Shown piece by piece: positions 62,366 to 64,000 of a stretch of DNA of 64,000 nucleotides; within the stretch, counting starts at the first letter, position 1, and each line of letters begins with the position of its first letter. Below the pieces are notes generated by a model. That model saw only the letters and a list, made by a program, of their open reading frames with translations. It was not told where the DNA came from and did no database searches. Origin of the DNA: Tyto alba (lineage: Eukaryota > Chordata > Aves > Strigiformes > Tytonidae). The position numbers and the translations under genes were made by a program. The stretch spans positions 2,626,279 to 2,690,278 of the forward strand of contig NW_024881296.1 in NCBI RefSeq assembly GCF_018691265.1, in the 5' to 3' direction.

Positions 62366-62689
62366 TGAAAATCCAGCTGCCTGTATCCCGTATGGCACCA
62401 CCAGCTCCTTTTTCAGTACTGACCAAACAGTCCTCATTTAGCCAGAGAATATGAAAGGTGTGAAGGATGCCTGTCCTTCCAGGCCTTTCCGTATATGCTT
62501 GGCCAAACCATAAGCAGACTTATTTAAAAAGAGCTAATGAGAGTTATGCATCAGCTGCAGCTCACACAGGCTAACAACCAAATGACTCTGTTTACTGTAA
62601 CCTCCATGCCCAGAGAAGTTTCCTCTGTTCTTAAAATAGCGTAAGTCACTGCAGAGTGGAGACACAAGAAAATTGAAGACTATATATAT
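62366..62689. other. Non-coding stretch
   Basis: No gene is recognised. If the preceding frame were a terminal exon, this would be its 3' untranslated region. A TATATATACACACACATACAT repeat ends it. Confidence 0.5.
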
Positions 62690-63010
62690 ACACACACATA
62701 CATATTGTCACAAATCCTGGGGCTTGTATATAATATTCATTTTAATTATAGTTTTAATTTATTTGCATATTATAGTATTGTAGCTTCTGTAGATCAATAA
62801 ATATATCAATATTAGGTGTTAAATAAGAATATTAAAAGGTTCCTCTAATGCATAATTTACTTCATGGCAAACAATCTCTTCCTCTCAGATCATTACTATT
62901 GCAAATTTGGAACCTTATCTGAAAGGGTTTCCCTAATGCATTTCCTAGAAATTAAATTATTCATACAAATATGATTTACATTATGATTTTTTAATTTGAG
63001 TTGAGTAGCA
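62690..63010. promoter_or_regulatory. Candidate AT-rich conserved element
   Basis: The stretch carries TTTAATTATAG, an octamer-like ATTTGCAT near 62760, CTAATGCATAATTTAC, CTAATGCATTTCC and AATTAAATTATTCATAC. It is not a simple repeat. The texture resembles conserved enhancers, but AT-richness alone produces many such motifs. Confidence 0.25.
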
Positions 63011-64000
63011 GTGTGGGAATGTGCTATTTTCTTAACTGAATGAGAATGAAAACTTGAGGGAAACATAGCAAGCTTTGAGTTAGAACATATTTATTTTGAT
63101 TTTGTTATCTGTATCCCAGTAACCACATCAAAGTCCCAGCCCAGGTCAAGATCTCATGGACCAGGAATTCTGCAAAGCCATCATAAAGAAAAGGTCTCTG
63201 GCATAAAACAGTTTGCAAAATAAACACATGATGGAAAAGAGGGAGGCAAGACCCCGAGTATCATTATCCCCACCTTGAAAAGTAGTGATGGAGGTGCAGA
63301 ATGCTGGAAGTCACAATGAGTTAAGCCAAGAGATCTGAACTATGGCTAGAAAAAGGAACTGGACTCTATTAAATGTATCATAAGATATGATCACTGCTTA
63401 CAAAGGGAGTATTTCTGGCAGTAAAGGTCTCATTAATCTAGTGGAAAAGGCATGACAAGATCTAATGGCCAGGAGCCAAAGCCAGGCAAATTCAGAGACA
63501 TGAAGGTGACCATGTCTAAAAAGGGAAAGTAGGCCATTAGAGTTGCAACACTGGTACGGAGGGACACAGTGACTTCTCCAACTCCTGGGGGCACTGAAAT
63601 AGAGCTGACTATCTGCCTAAAAAGGCAGAGATGCTGTATCCCAGAAGTCGCAGGCCTCATGCAAGAATCACTACTCATATTGCACCATCTGTGGTCATAT
63701 TCAGTGTCAAACTCTTCTGGCTTTAACTGAGTCAACAGCAAGCTCTCAAATTCCAGCCTTTTATCTCAGCTACTTCCTCTCAAAGATCACGTAACCACTA
63801 AAAACACACCAGAAGCTAGACAACAGAAAGGTGCCAACAACAGCTGCTGATGTGAAACCACAAAGTGGAAGAAGAAGCAGGGAGTGGCAAAGAACGCAGG
63901 GGTCTATCTGTCAAAACATCATGCCAACAGAACTTGACATCTCTAACACTGACAGCAGCTGACAAAAGAAAACACATGGACCCCACATTCGCTTCCTGTC
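63011..64000. other. Non-coding stretch to the window end
   Basis: No gene is recognised. A possible SINE fossil lies near 63.3 kb. The 102-codon minus-strand frame at 63433-63741 has no recognised family. Confidence 0.6.
63250..63345 (-). mobile_element. Possible MIR/CORE-SINE fossil
   Basis: ATCATTATCCCCACCTTGAAAAG, then GATGGAGGTGCAGAATG and AGTCACAATGAG on the + strand, resemble reverse-complement MIR (ATTATCCCCATTTTACAGATG, GAGGCACAGAG, GGTCACACAG). The opening phrase is the strongest part. Confidence 0.45.

Noticed and set aside
1..64000. Bacterial-type systems, CRISPR arrays, tRNA or rRNA genes
   Set aside because: There are no regular direct repeats with spacers, no cloverleaf-like A and B box pairs outside SINE fossils and no dense coding. 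The window is vertebrate non-coding DNA.

Overview
The window is vertebrate nuclear DNA with no protein-coding gene I can recognise. It is most likely from a bird. Three things point that way: a decayed CR1 LINE 3' end whose translation still carries the GLFSL..RRLR signature, long LTRs of a class II endogenous retrovirus family that I associate with avian genomes (an inference from memory, not a search), and a low density of recent repeats in AT-rich sequence. There is no operon structure, no dense coding, no CRISPR array and no tRNA or rRNA gene. Open frames are short and overlap on both strands, as expected by chance.

Layout. 1-5642 is non-coding DNA with one possible ancient SINE fossil. 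5648-6721 (-) is a solo class II LTR with a 5-bp target duplication. 7575-8000 (+) is a CR1 remnant. 9508-9660 (+) is a MIR/CORE-SINE fossil, followed by one member of a duplicated ~92-bp segment (9707-9798 and 10898-10988). 11379-12448 (+) is a second LTR of the first family, here followed by a primer-binding site for tRNA-Lys and an undetermined amount of leader. 15786-16271 (-) is an unrelated LTR with a polypurine tract at its upstream edge. 22349-22876 (+) is a third kind of solo LTR with a 6-bp duplication.

From 22.9 kb to the end the sequence is unique-looking, AT-rich DNA broken by poly(A) tracts and scattered SINE fossils. Several stretches are rich in homeodomain, octamer and palindromic motifs and look like candidate conserved enhancers (3236-3720, 8735-8885, 17590-18210, 31725-31870, 50070-50210, 62690-63010). 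The layout fits a gene desert or a very large intron.

No genes work together here. The only functional modules visible are retroviral promoters and polyadenylation signals inside the LTRs, and the candidate regulatory elements. Two open frames, at 45948-46292 and 61838-62365, sit next to plausible splice sites and are the only places where I would look for unannotated exons. I did not find a convincing new biological system.
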